A DNA stretch of 64,000 nt from Scheffersomyces stipitis CBS 6054 (lineage: Eukaryota > Ascomycota > Pichiomycetes > Serinales > Debaryomycetaceae), in the NCBI RefSeq assembly GCF_000209165.1, contig NC_009048.1, positions 558,001-622,000 on the forward strand, in the 5' to 3' direction. Below, in pieces: positions 35,724 to 45,488 of this stretch. How positions within the stretch are numbered: position 1 is the first letter of the stretch; the number at the start of each line of letters is the position of its first letter. A program made the position numbers and the translations under genes. The notes under the pieces are model-generated. The model ran no database searches, was not told the origin of the DNA, and saw nothing but the letters and a program-made list of their open reading frames with translations.

Positions 35724-38504
35724 CTATGTAATTAACGAACTAATGATATTACTTATCCTTGTATCGAACACAGTAGAATGCTCCTTCAATGATAAATTGA
35801 TGTATTTTGCATTATTATTTTTGGGAACCCATTGACCGCTAGACGAAGGCAATCTTATGAACTTTGCTTCTCCAGAAAGGTGTTGCAAATGTCTTCCAAC
35901 GTGATTGAGATTATCACCAGATGGAGTATTATTAGATCGATATATGAGTGGAACATCTAGCCACGATAGTTCATTTTCTTCTTCAACTTGACGAGAGTAC
36001 ATCTGATCAGTAATCTTCCTCAATAACAATATTTCCTCCATTAATGCAAGTCTATCTATTGATTGATTCTCAGACTTCAAAGTAGTATACTTTCCATGAA
36101 AATCAAACTCTTGTTTAACCTGAAGTAATTTGTGAACCTCTTTCTCAAGTTTCTCATTTGAATGCATCAACTCTTCGATTCGTTTAATGCTTGTATTATG
36201 GTCTTCTTCGAGTTGACTTATCGTACTCTTGAGATGTGAAATCTTTTCTATATACTTTTCATTCAAAGATTCCATATTTCTTTCAAGTAACTTGATGTTA
36301 AGTTGAAACTCATTTATCCTCATATTTTTTTCAGCCAAGGTATTTCTAGCCTGATTAAGCTCCTCCTTTAAATCATCGCTAGATGATTCTTCAATAGCTT
36401 TCAGGTCTGAGGACAACAGCGGTAACTCTAACTCTTCATAGATGCTTTTACCTAGAATTAATTCAATTTTGAAGTCAGTTTCAATTATTGCTCGATATGA
36501 GGCGAGATTCTTTTGAAGCTCTTCTGCCAAAGGTTCTAAACCATTTTGCTTAATATCATCGATGATGCTAGTAGTGGAACTCGATATACATTTAGCAAGA
36601 GTCAAAGTAAAGAAATCGCCTGTTTTCCCTTTTTGAAGAGGGTCTCGTATATCTGGAGTAATGTTCGTGAATTGTAAATCTGTCAATTCTTTTGGTTCAG
36701 CTATTTTAGCCAATTGGCTGTTGGCGGAAACTTGGGTATTTCGACAGTCTTTCAATAAATTGTGTAACAGTACCATCAACGGGGTTTCATAGTCATCTGA
36801 TCGCTGGTCTTCAAGGACGAGTTCAAGAAAGTCAATGAACGTTTGGCATTCAGCTTTAACATACTTCAATATAAATTCAAATTGAATCTTGCTTTGAAAT
36901 TTAATTCTGTTTTCAAAGTTCATCAAGTCTATAATGTCTGCAATAAACTTTTGGACATTAGAAAAGTAGAAGTCATCATTTTCAACATCGTTGTTATTAA
37001 ATTCCAGCAACCATAATTCTATGGAGCCTAACACAGAATTGAAGTTGTCAAGCTTAGAGGAAAGAACCTGTTCCTGGAAATTGTACTCAAAGAGAGTAAT
37101 GATCACTTCTAGAAGGGAAACAAACACATTAGAATATTGAATACGAAGATCTCTATTGATACTTCTATTCAATTGTTTTTCAATAGACTCATCTATGCAT
37201 TCAACGTAGCAGATACAGCTCTTCGCCAAGTGGATTATGTCCAATACTTTCCTATATTCCAAATGGCTAAAAGCATCATAACCAACAGCTGTTTGTAATT
37301 GGGCCAACTTGAAAGAATAAATCTTAGCATTCACTTTATCGGATCTGCTGGAAGTTGACAATGATGCAATTCTGGCTTTGAAGGTTTCCAATTCATTTCT
37401 CAAATCATCCAGTCCTGTTTCAAATACTTCAATAGATTTCAATTGGTTCAATTTATCTTCCATCCATTTATTCTTATTTTCAAGATCCTGGATTACTCCT
37501 TTATCTTGCCTTACAACATCCAGTAACTTTGCTAAGCTTATTCTGAGCTCTTCTTCGACATGTTTTTGATTCTCTTCTAGACTTTTATCCAACTCATGTA
37601 TCTCAGTCAAGTCTTCCACTGTTTTTGTAAGGTTAACAACCTTTTGAGACAATTCTTCATTTTGACTTGTCAAATGTTCAACTACCTTTTCAAGATCTAG
37701 TACTGAATCCAACTGTTCTTGTAATGATGCAATGGTTGAATCTGCTTGGGAGAGCTTGGTTCGAAGGTCTTCGAGGTTTTTGCTCAGAAGTTGATGTCCC
37801 GACAATTCTGACTTCAATTGATTTATCTCTTTGTTCATGTTTAACTCGTTGGAATCAGTGATCGTCTGCAAACTGAGTAGAGCTGCCTCCAACTGCTTGT
37901 TTCTAAGCATGATCTTCTGTGTATCCTCCAGTCGTATTGAATCCGGCGGCAAGGCCAGTATTTCCTTTTCGAGCTGTTTATTCAACTCCGCTTCTTCCTG
38001 TAAGAGATCGAAGTCAGTTTTGAGTTCTTCATACTTCAACTTCAATTCCTTGTAGTCTTGAGACAAGGCTTCCTTTGTACTTAACAAGAAATCGTGATCT
38101 GTGGCTTGCATCTCCAATTGAGACTCCAACGTTGAATTTTTGGACTCTAGCAATATCAATTTCTCCTTGTAGTCTCGAATTTCTTGACTGGCTGTTTTCA
38201 ACTTAACCTGAAGTTTGTCTATTACTACATGCAAATGTGAATCTGCCAAAGGTGAAGCTGAACGAGAAACTGTATTGGGTCCGGATGACAACATTGCCTC
38301 TCTAACAAAGACTCCATACTTTCCTGAGTTACTTTTGGAAATTGCGAAGTATCTGACACCATCTATCGAGCCATCATTCTTGCCTACTGGACGATCGAGT
38401 TCTACCCCAAACCAAAACCCTGAAGCAAACTGAGTAGGCCCAGAAAATTTAATAACGCCGGGTTCATCCTTCACGAAAATTCTCTGGCCGACCTCAAACA
38501 CCAT
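35724..38504 (-). CDS. NIP100: Dynactin large subunit Nip100 (p150-Glued)
   Basis: Dynein-activating dynactin subunit for nuclear migration and spindle positioning. The 926 residues start with a CAP-Gly microtubule-binding domain (about 1-70) containing the canonical GKNDGSIDGVRYF. A spacer follows, then long coiled coils (about 95-395), a globular helical middle, another coiled coil (about 720-870) and a short tail. Saccharomyces Nip100 is about 868 residues. The frame is open 49 codons upstream, but only from a TTG and with hydrophobic non-family sequence. The ATG at 38504, directly before the CAP-Gly fold, is chosen. Confidence 0.88.
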   Translation of the reverse strand: MVFEVGQRIFVKDEPGVIKFSGPTQFASGFWFGVELDRPVGKNDGSIDGVRYFAISKSNSGKYGVFVREAMLSSGPNTVSRSASPLADSHLHVVIDKLQVKLKTASQEIRDYKEKLILLESKNSTLESQLEMQATDHDFLLSTKEALSQDYKELKLKYEELKTDFDLLQEEAELNKQLEKEILALPPDSIRLEDTQKIMLRNKQLEAALLSLQTITDSNELNMNKEINQLKSELSGHQLLSKNLEDLRTKLSQADSTIASLQEQLDSVLDLEKVVEHLTSQNEELSQKVVNLTKTVEDLTEIHELDKSLEENQKHVEEELRISLAKLLDVVRQDKGVIQDLENKNKWMEDKLNQLKSIEVFETGLDDLRNELETFKARIASLSTSSRSDKVNAKIYSFKLAQLQTAVGYDAFSHLEYRKVLDIIHLAKSCICYVECIDESIEKQLNRSINRDLRIQYSNVFVSLLEVIITLFEYNFQEQVLSSKLDNFNSVLGSIELWLLEFNNNDVENDDFYFSNVQKFIADIIDLMNFENRIKFQSKIQFEFILKYVKAECQTFIDFLELVLEDQRSDDYETPLMVLLHNLLKDCRNTQVSANSQLAKIAEPKELTDLQFTNITPDIRDPLQKGKTGDFFTLTLAKCISSSTTSIIDDIKQNGLEPLAEELQKNLASYRAIIETDFKIELILGKSIYEELELPLLSSDLKAIEESSSDDLKEELNQARNTLAEKNMRINEFQLNIKLLERNMESLNEKYIEKISHLKSTISQLEEDHNTSIKRIEELMHSNEKLEKEVHKLLQVKQEFDFHGKYTTLKSENQSIDRLALMEEILLLRKITDQMYSRQVEEENELSWLDVPLIYRSNNTPSGDNLNHVGRHLQHLSGEAKFIRLPSSSGQWVPKNNNAKYINLSLKEHSTVFDTRISNIISSLIT

Positions 38505-39142
38505 ATCGATAGAGGTGTGAGTCTGTACGTCAATAAGAAGCGAAAGGAAAAGAAGCGATGAGAAGACAAGACAAGAAATGAAGAATTGTAAATAATGAAT
38601 TCTGATAAAAGGTTGCAACTTAGATATCTGGTTCTCTGTATGCACGCCCAAGAACTTGATCTACACGAGAAAGTGTCCGGTGCACGACTAGTTTGAAAGG
38701 TAAGAATCGAGGAAGCAAATGGAAGCCGAAGAAGACCAGAAAATGATTATGTTCTGGAAGCAGCGAGTTCGTACTGTGAAAGTCAAGTCCTGATTTATAA
38801 GAAGTGAGGAGCTCAGCGAAGGAGAAGTGTAGTATTCGGAGTACAATACTTAAATAAGAATGGCTCTGTATGCAGTCACACCTGCGTTATAAAATTCAAT
38901 TAGCGCGTCTTGATACAATTGAAAATGTGGCTACTAGAATTTTCAGTAATGAAACAAAACTTATACCAATAATTTAGATCAAAATCATAACCTTAGCTCA
39001 GAACTCCAGGAAGCGTACATTAGAAGAGGTTCATTACACAACTGTGAAGTAAAACATATTGAAATCCTCGTATATAACAATATATCAAACCCCATTGCTG
39101 AATCTAATTCATAATTTGTATCATTAGCACTGTTGATTCATC
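38505..39142. other. Divergent NIP100/CDC31 promoter region
   Basis: 638 bp without a gene. AATTTTCAG (38939-38947) resembles a partial RRPE. No palindrome or other recognised site. Confidence 0.4.
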
Positions 39143-39773
39143 ATGTCTCACAACAATTCATCCATTTCCACAGCGGCCAACACATCCAAACGAGGATTGG
39201 GAAACCTCAAGGTTGAGCTCTTGAATGAGCAGAAACAGGAAATCAGAGAGGCTTTCTCTCTTTTCGATATGAATAATGATGGCTACTTAGACTACCATGA
39301 ACTCAAAGTAGCCTTCAGAGCCCTAGGCTTTGATTTGTCCAAGAGAGAAGTCCTTGACGTGATACACGAGTACGACACAGACGACCGAAACTTGATATCG
39401 TACGAAAACTTCTTTCAATCAGGTACGTATTCTATAACTATTTGGAAACTTAAAAGTACATTTACTAACAAAGCAGTGGGCGAGAGAATCGTCAACAGAG
39501 ATCCGTTGGACGAAGTGCGTCGTGCATTCAAACTTTTTGACGATGATAATACAGGGAAGATAAGTTTAAGAAACTTGAGAAGAGTAGCCAAGGAATTGGG
39601 TGAAAACTTGACCGATGACGAGTTGAGAGCCATGATTGATGAGTTCGACTTGGACGAAGATGGAGAAAGTAAGTATAAATCTCTATGAGAACGATAAGAA
39701 TCCAATTCAAGAACGTGAATACTAACCAATTCTAGTAAACGAAGAAGAGTTTATTAAGATCTGCACTGAATAG
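39143..39773 (+). CDS. CDC31: Centrin Cdc31, three exons
   Basis: Spindle-pole-body centrin (also in TREX-2). Exons 39143-39422, 39477-39668 and 39736-39773 join to 169 codons. Four EF-hands: [12 protein letters not shown] and [12 protein letters not shown] and DLDEDGE-INEEE keep most loop ligands, while loop 2 ([12 protein letters not shown]) is degenerate. Intron 1 starts GTACGT, has TACTAAC at 39463-39469 and ends CAG. Intron 2 starts GTAAGT, has TACTAAC at 39720-39726 and ends TAG. After splicing the junctions read FFQSVGERIV and EDGEINEEEF, aligning without gaps to Saccharomyces Cdc31 (about 161 residues). Intron 1 is 54 nt, stop-free and in frame, so an unspliced read-through would look like coding sequence and miss the true C-terminus. 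Confidence 0.95.
39423..39476 (+). other. CDC31: CDC31 intron 1 (54 nt, phase 1)
   Basis: GTACGT donor, TACTAAC branch point eight nt before the CAG acceptor. The length is a multiple of three and the frame has no stop, so retention would insert 18 residues between EF-hands 2 and 3. Confidence 0.9.
39669..39735 (+). other. CDC31: CDC31 intron 2 (67 nt, phase 1)
   Basis: GTAAGT donor, TACTAAC at 39720-39726, TAG acceptor. Retention gives an early stop (39686-39688) and removes the end of EF-hand 4. The last exon has only 38 nt. Confidence 0.92.
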
Positions 39774-40127
39774 AGGTAGAGTAGAGTGCATTGTATAGTA
39801 TGAATGTATTGCCATAGACAAAACTCAATGTAGACTGGAATGTTCACATTAACAAAATGAAAATATTTGTGAGTGGTTCACCGTGTTTCTCTCAGAGTAA
39901 GTATATAGAGATGATATTTTGGAAAGCAAACTGCTATTTTCAATCTTTTTCTACTCCACATTATCTACATACTACCATTCTATATATTTTTCAGTCGCGC
40001 TACCAATTATATTTTTGTGCGTGTGCAGCCCAAACGACTTTTCAATTTTTCACTTCAACGCTACTAACGAATATCTACAACTCTCTATTGATCCCATCGT
40101 AGCCGAGTTACATCACAAACTGCCTCT
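39774..40127. other. Intergenic: CDC31 3' flank and MRPL40 5' leader
   Basis: 354 bp. It contains a candidate leader intron of MRPL40 (separate entry) and an upstream ATG at 39857 that opens an out-of-frame uORF. TTTTTCAG near 39985-39992 is RRPE-like. Confidence 0.45.
39897..40102 (+). other. MRPL40: Candidate 5'-UTR intron of MRPL40
   Basis: A consensus donor GTAAGT (39897-39902), a perfect TACTAAC (40062-40068) and an acceptor CGTAG (ending 40102) line up 25 nt before the MRPL40 ATG. The branch-to-acceptor distance is about 35 nt. Splicing would not change the MRPL40 protein. The upstream ATG at 39857 is out of frame with MRPL40 either way. Inferred from signals only. Confidence 0.4.
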
Positions 40128-41084
40128 ATGTCGTGGAACACAGCCAAGAAGAGATTGCAGAGAGATGTGGAGGCTCTTCCTGCCCGTCTCCGTGACTACT
40201 ACAACAATGAGATGAACAAAAGATATACTTTACCTACATTTGAAACTGCCCAGCTTCCTGTAGTGCCAGCAGCCACGAGAAAGAACAACTATGAAAGAGG
40301 TATTGCACCAGGCGATTTGGTGTACATCACTGAAGGCGAAAAGAAAGGAACAGTGACATCTGTTTTCCATTATAATCCTTCCAACGACGCTGTGCTAGTA
40401 GCCAATGTCACCGAGAAGAGAATCACTCCCAAAACTACCTGGGTTGAAAACCAGAACAGTCACTATGTAGACTATCCTTCATACTTGCCAATGTCCAAAG
40501 TCAAGCTTGCTGGTAAGGATAAAGATGATGAAGGTAAGGTTAGCTATGTAGTTGCTGACGAGATCGTCTTGAAGGATAAGTACTATGATGACAGATACAA
40601 AAGATGGCTTCCCAAGAGATTCGTTAAGCACCACAGCAGTATTGAAATTCCTTGGCCCAACCCTCCTTCAGCTTTTGAAGACGACGCATTATCCACACAA
40701 GAGCCAACTGTGTTTGAAAAGACCTACGAGTTGCAGACCATTGCTAAAGCTCCTGTGCCTAAGGCTGCGTTGAATCAGTTGAGAAACCCATACTCCAAAC
40801 ACAAGAAGAGAGTGTTGTCGGAATTGCAAGCTAGAAGACTCAATAGTCCCGAAATGCCTCTTTCTGTGGAACAAAAGATTTACTTGGCCAAACAAGCATC
40901 CAAGCCCAAGAAGACTTACACCAACTTGTCGGAAGAAATCAAGGACTTCATTGGTGACAAGATGGCTCAGCACATCAACAGCATTGACAACCCCGCCATG
41001 CTTGCTCATTTGGAAGCATTGTCGAGGGCCAAGGTTCCTGACTTCGAAAAGACCATACAAAATATCGAAGACGAAAGCAAGTAG
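40128..41084 (+). CDS. MRPL40: Mitochondrial large-subunit ribosomal protein uL24m (Mrpl40)
   Basis: Mitochondrial 54S ribosomal protein of the L24 family. In 318 residues a KOW motif is visible near 60-90 (GDLVYITEGEKKGTVTSVFHY). It is followed by the fungal pattern YYDDRYKRWLPKRFV, EIPWPNPP and AALNQLRNPYSKHKKR, all present in related form in Saccharomyces Mrpl40 (about 297 residues). The N-terminus is basic and import-compatible. Its 3' end is 164 bp from that of RPT4. Confidence 0.88.
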   Translation: MSWNTAKKRLQRDVEALPARLRDYYNNEMNKRYTLPTFETAQLPVVPAATRKNNYERGIAPGDLVYITEGEKKGTVTSVFHYNPSNDAVLVANVTEKRITPKTTWVENQNSHYVDYPSYLPMSKVKLAGKDKDDEGKVSYVVADEIVLKDKYYDDRYKRWLPKRFVKHHSSIEIPWPNPPSAFEDDALSTQEPTVFEKTYELQTIAKAPVPKAALNQLRNPYSKHKKRVLSELQARRLNSPEMPLSVEQKIYLAKQASKPKKTYTNLSEEIKDFIGDKMAQHINSIDNPAMLAHLEALSRAKVPDFEKTIQNIEDESK

Positions 41085-41248
41085 TGTAAGTAGCATCACC
41101 TCATGTACATAATAAACGATCAAGCTAGAATTCAACGTAGATAACATCTAAAACTACATATCTTATTAAAGTACAGAATATGAAACAATTGCAACCTAGA
41201 AACTACAGCTATTACAACATTGCGCATTCTTATTATTACTATATTACA

Positions 41249-42499
41249 TCACAACTTTTCGTAGTCTAACTTGCCTTCCAACTTCTTCACATCAGCAACC
41301 TTTCTGACCGCCTTCATCAAATCATTTTGCAATATATAGTCTCTGTCATCTCTGATGGCGAAGAAACCCGCTTCCGTGACTACATTTCTGATATCGGCAC
41401 CATTGAAGCCATCACTCATCTTGACCGCTGCTTCAAAGTCAAACTCACCTTGTTTGGCTACTTTGGCAGTGTGGATCTTGAAGATCTCCAATCTTCCAGC
41501 TTCATTTGGTAATCCAATCTCGATCTTTCTGTCCAATCTACCTGCTCTCAACAATGCTGGATCTAAGGTATCTGGTCTGTTAGTTGCCATGATCACCTTG
41601 GTCTGGCCCAAAGTGTCAAATCCATCCATCTGGTTCAACAATTCCATCAAAGTTCTCTGGATTTCCCTATCGGCAGAAGTACCTTCACTGAATCTACGGC
41701 CACCAATGGCATCCACTTCGTCCATAAAGATAATGCAGGGTTCATGCTCTCTGGCATATGCAAACATCTCTCTGATCAATCTGGCCGATTCTCCGATATA
41801 CTTGTCTACAATGGCCGAAGCAGGTGAGAAAATGAAGTTGGCTCCAATGGTGGCTGCTACAGCCTTAGCTAACAACGTCTTACCGGTACCAGGAGGACCG
41901 TATAAAAGTACACCCTTTGGAGGCTTGATGCCGACTCTATGGAACAACTCAGGATTCTTCAAAGGCAACTCGATTACTTCACGTAATTCACGAATCTGTT
42001 CTGTTAAACCACCAATTCCATTGAAGGAGATTTCACCTGGTTCAAAAGTCGTCATGTTGTACACCAAGGGGTCAACTTCTCGAGGCAATATTCTCATGAT
42101 TGTCAATGTAGTCATATCCAAAGAGACTCTTACACCGTTCTTCAAGCTTTCTTTCTTGATCGTATTACGACAGCCTACAATGTAACGAGGTCCAGAAGAA
42201 GCCTTAACAATGAATCTTTCTTCATCCAACTGTTTCAACACCTCCCCTATGATCTGACCAACTGATTGCAAAGCTTTGATGTCATTTTCCGTTCTTTCGT
42301 AGTCGTTGTCCAATTCTCGTATGCTGAGACGAAGTTCTTTCAAGCGTGAATCCCATTTACGGTGTTCAAGCAACTTGTCCTTGAATCTGGAAAGTGCTCT
42401 GTCTCTCTCTGGATCAGCTGGTTGTTGAGGTTGTTCAGAGGCATTGTCATTTTCGTCAGCATTGAGAGCCGCCAAAAGTGGATCGTTTTCTTCGCTCAT
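41249..42499 (-). CDS. RPT4: 26S proteasome regulatory ATPase Rpt4
   Basis: AAA+ subunit of the 19S base that unfolds ubiquitinated substrates. The 416 residues show an N-terminal coiled coil (about 35-85), an OB fold (PRYIVGCRN), the family [20 protein letters not shown], Walker A GPPGTGKT near 200, Walker [12 protein letters not shown] near 257, the arginine-rich [18 protein letters not shown] and a C-terminus ending YEKL. The start [10 protein letters not shown] matches Saccharomyces Rpt4 (MSEEQDPLLA). A TTG four codons upstream is in frame but is not a start. A PACE-like element lies in the promoter. Secure. Confidence 0.97.
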   Translation of the reverse strand: MSEENDPLLAALNADENDNASEQPQQPADPERDRALSRFKDKLLEHRKWDSRLKELRLSIRELDNDYERTENDIKALQSVGQIIGEVLKQLDEERFIVKASSGPRYIVGCRNTIKKESLKNGVRVSLDMTTLTIMRILPREVDPLVYNMTTFEPGEISFNGIGGLTEQIRELREVIELPLKNPELFHRVGIKPPKGVLLYGPPGTGKTLLAKAVAATIGANFIFSPASAIVDKYIGESARLIREMFAYAREHEPCIIFMDEVDAIGGRRFSEGTSADREIQRTLMELLNQMDGFDTLGQTKVIMATNRPDTLDPALLRAGRLDRKIEIGLPNEAGRLEIFKIHTAKVAKQGEFDFEAAVKMSDGFNGADIRNVVTEAGFFAIRDDRDYILQNDLMKAVRKVADVKKLEGKLDYEKL

Positions 42500-43036
42500 A
42501 GTGGAGGTCAAATGTGATGTAGAGGAAAAGTGTGGAAAGAGTTTGGCGTGCAGTTGAAGAAAGAGAAGAGTTGTAGAGTCCAGTTTTCAATCTGAGAATC
42601 GGTGTTATTAGTGGCAAAAGGTCGAGGAAGTCAGGTGAGTTCGGGCAGGTGACTATAAGTGAGATTCTGGACGCGATATAGACTTTCGCAGTCTCTTCAC
42701 TACTTAGTCTCCACCTCTTACAAATTCCTAGGGCTTTCATTTTTGAGAGCTACCAAGCCAACTCAATTAGATTTTGCTTCTTCTATTACATTTTGAAAAT
42801 CACCAGAAACAACTCTAGCTACATAGTTATTACCTTTCTTTCCGTCAGTTCTCTACTTTTATTTTTCTATTCACATTTATTTCTGAACTATTTCTTGCTC
42901 GCTTTTCGCAACTTGCTCACCTCACTAGTCTCATTACATAGAAAAAAATTTGACTAATTTTGACTGTTCAGGAAAGTGAAAAATCATACTTGATCTTCAA
43001 ATACAGCTCACTTTACCTCACACATAACCAATTGCC
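42500..43036. promoter_or_regulatory. Divergent RPT4/GCD1 promoter with a PACE-like site
   Basis: AGTGGCAAA (42610-42618) differs by one base from the Rpn4 proteasome element GGTGGCAAA and lies about 110 bp upstream of RPT4. The GCD1 side is AT-rich with TTTTT tracts. No gene is seen in the 537 bp. Confidence 0.5.
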
Positions 43037-44458
43037 ATGGAGTTTCATGCTATCATTCTCTGTGGAGACGGCAAGGCGTTGAGTCCTTTTTCAGCGACTA
43101 GATCTACCGGGCTGCCCAAAGCTCTTTTGCCCATCGCTAACAAACCCATGCTCAGCTACGTCTTGGACTGGTGTGAGAAGGCCTTTTTCCCTCGTGTCAC
43201 CGTAGTAGTAGGAACTGATGCAGAAAGCGACATTCAGAATGCTGTAGACCAGTATAAGGCCGACAAAGTGAAGGAAAACCAGGATAAGGACGCTTCTGAC
43301 GATGGGACTGGCCATTCTACAGCTATTGAAGTGTATGGCTTTGATGCTGAGAACAGTGGACAAATCATATACCAGCTTTACAAATCGAATGCCTGGAAAC
43401 CGTACCAGAACTTTGTTATATTGCCCTGTGATCTTGTAACAAACTTGCCTCCACAAGTTTTGATAGAAGCCTACAGAAGCAAGGATGAGTCAGACTTGGG
43501 CTTGATTGTACACTATAGAAACCAGTTGGATATCGAAGACAAGAAGTCCAAGATTTTCGACAAGAACTACACCATTTACGGTGATGTAAGTGATGGTGGA
43601 CGTAAGTTCCTCGATATCTACTCCAAAGAAGATATCGACTTCCACAAGGCATTAAAGATCAGAACACAAATGTGCTGGAGATACCCCCAGGCTACAATCA
43701 GTACCAAGTTGTTGAACAGTTGTGTCTTCTTCGGTTCAGAACAAATATTCAAGGTTTTTGAAGATAATCCTGACAAGTTCAGCGAGTCGTATTTCAAGAA
43801 CAGATCAGTAACTAAAGTTGTCCGTGACTTGGCTAGAAGATCCTGGAGACATTCAGAGAATAAAGAGAGCATTGCATTTTTGGTCGTTCCACACCAGGCC
43901 ACCTTCTTCAGAAGTTGTAACTTGCCGGTGTTAATGGAAGCAAACCGTCACTTCATGAAGATCCAAGCTACGGAAAAGGGTCAAACCGGCTTTGCTGGTC
44001 CAAAGGATAAGACAGCTGCTAATGTAGGTATAGACTCGTTGATTGGCGACAATACTCTTTTGGGAGAAAGGACAAACGTCAAGAAGACAGTTGTTGGCTC
44101 CAGATGCAACATCGGAAAAAGGGTCAAGTTGACGGGCTGCCTTGTCATGAATAACGTCACAATCGAGGACGATGTTCAGTTGGAAAACTGCATTATTGGT
44201 AACAATGTTCTTATTCATAGCAAGTGTAAGTTGACCAACTGTAACGTAGAGTCTACCAACGAAGTTGCTCGAGGTACCCAAGCCAAGGGTGACACATTGT
44301 TGCGTTTCTCGTTGGAGGGTTTGGTCGAAGGAGAAGGTGACGAATCGGCTATTGGAAGCTCTCTGGACGAGGATGATTCTGAAGACGACTCCGAGTCTGA
44401 CTTCAGCGACTACGAAGATGAATACGCCAATAATGATGACGGATTGTTTGGATACTAA
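43037..44458 (+). CDS. GCD1: eIF2B gamma subunit Gcd1
   Basis: Catalytic-subcomplex subunit of the eIF2 guanine-nucleotide exchange factor, central to translation control. The 473 residues start with a nucleotidyltransferase-like domain (AIILCGDGKALSPFS, STGLPKALLPIANKPMLSYVLDWC). Left-handed beta-helix hexapeptide repeats follow (about 335-420; IGDNTLLGERTNVKKTVVGS and on), then a highly acidic tail ending DDGLFGY that matches the acidic DDGLF end of Saccharomyces Gcd1. The protein is about 100 residues shorter than Saccharomyces Gcd1 (about 578) because inserts in the first half are missing. Confidence 0.93.
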   Translation: MEFHAIILCGDGKALSPFSATRSTGLPKALLPIANKPMLSYVLDWCEKAFFPRVTVVVGTDAESDIQNAVDQYKADKVKENQDKDASDDGTGHSTAIEVYGFDAENSGQIIYQLYKSNAWKPYQNFVILPCDLVTNLPPQVLIEAYRSKDESDLGLIVHYRNQLDIEDKKSKIFDKNYTIYGDVSDGGRKFLDIYSKEDIDFHKALKIRTQMCWRYPQATISTKLLNSCVFFGSEQIFKVFEDNPDKFSESYFKNRSVTKVVRDLARRSWRHSENKESIAFLVVPHQATFFRSCNLPVLMEANRHFMKIQATEKGQTGFAGPKDKTAANVGIDSLIGDNTLLGERTNVKKTVVGSRCNIGKRVKLTGCLVMNNVTIEDDVQLENCIIGNNVLIHSKCKLTNCNVESTNEVARGTQAKGDTLLRFSLEGLVEGEGDESAIGSSLDEDDSEDDSESDFSDYEDEYANNDDGLFGY

Positions 44459-44738
44459 CTTATAGAGTATTCTAATACACATTGCAACGACTTATTGTTT
44501 ATTGTAACGAATTTTGTATATACTATTGAAGTATACTTCTCAACAGGTAGTTTATAAGAAATATAACGATTATACTGGGATGAAATACTATCTCAGGAAA
44601 GTACTGTATGACCATAATGTATGATATGTATACTATATTACCGTAGACTATTTGACTACATCAATGCTAAAACTAACCAACCAAACCGGATGCTTCCACG
44701 AATTGAAAAATATGATGCCATAAATAACTGCGCCGGAA

Positions 44739-45488
44739 CTAAAGCTCGACATTATTTAACTTCTTTTTCTTCAGAGGCAGATCCAGCTGGATATTCTTCT
44801 TTCGTTCTACTCTGTCATCATCCTTGTCTGTAGAATCGTCGCTATCGGCGTCCGAAGAAGCGTCGTCCAGGGACTGTTGAAGTTGAAGTTTTCTTCTTAG
44901 TATGGGATCTAGACGACGAGATCTCTTGAAATTCTGAAGCTGCTTTGTACTATGCTGCACTGATATTGGCGGTACAGAAGGTCTAAAATGACTAGCAGGT
45001 TTCAAGTCCAGCACAAGTGAAAACTCGTAGTCTAGAGGTATTTCTAGTATTGATTGAGACTGTTCCTCTGGAATAGTATGTCTTACCACATTTGGCTCAG
45101 TGGTGTCTCCATTAGATTGACTGGGGGTATTGTTGTGCATGTTAGATATCTCAGCTCTTCGAGTCAAAGCCCAGTTTTCGATATCGCCATCTTGAGTAAT
45201 GACTTCCAAAAGATCATCAAGACATTGCAAGTAACCTTTGTGGTGCATTAACGAACTTGAATTATGAGTTAATCTGTACAAAGCGGCCACTGAACGAGCA
45301 GCATTGGCAAATTCAATCTTTTGGTTTGAGGAAGACGAATTTGTTGAGATCGATGAGTTGTACAAAGAAGCAACGGACTTGGCAGCATTTTTGAATTCAG
45401 TGGTAAGCTCCTTGCTGACTTCATCTACTGAAGTTTGATTCACAGGCTTAGTTGGTGGGAGATTTGATGAAAGATTTGAAAGATCCAT
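44739..45488 (-). CDS. HAPSTR1 (C16orf72/TAPR1)-family stress-response protein
   Basis: A 249-residue protein with no familiar yeast name. Two copies of a short helix motif are visible: FKNAAKSVASLY (32-43) and FANAARSVAALY (60-71). A conserved end, IENWALTRRAEI (103-114), follows about 30 residues after the second copy. The same order and spacing occur in human C16orf72/HAPSTR1, whose motifs read FQNSATAVAQLY and FQNAATAVTNLY before a DVLAWVKKRR block (DUF4588 family, from memory). HAPSTR1 is known to bind the HECT ligase HUWE1 and to tune stress responses; the yeast counterpart of HUWE1 is Tom1. The rest is low-complexity, with a lysine-rich nuclear-signal-like C-terminus. The first ATG is used; in-frame sequence upstream is hydrophobic, has no ATG and starts from TTG. 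Confidence 0.7.
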   Translation of the reverse strand: MDLSNLSSNLPPTKPVNQTSVDEVSKELTTEFKNAAKSVASLYNSSISTNSSSSNQKIEFANAARSVAALYRLTHNSSSLMHHKGYLQCLDDLLEVITQDGDIENWALTRRAEISNMHNNTPSQSNGDTTEPNVVRHTIPEEQSQSILEIPLDYEFSLVLDLKPASHFRPSVPPISVQHSTKQLQNFKRSRRLDPILRRKLQLQQSLDDASSDADSDDSTDKDDDRVERKKNIQLDLPLKKKKLNNVEL

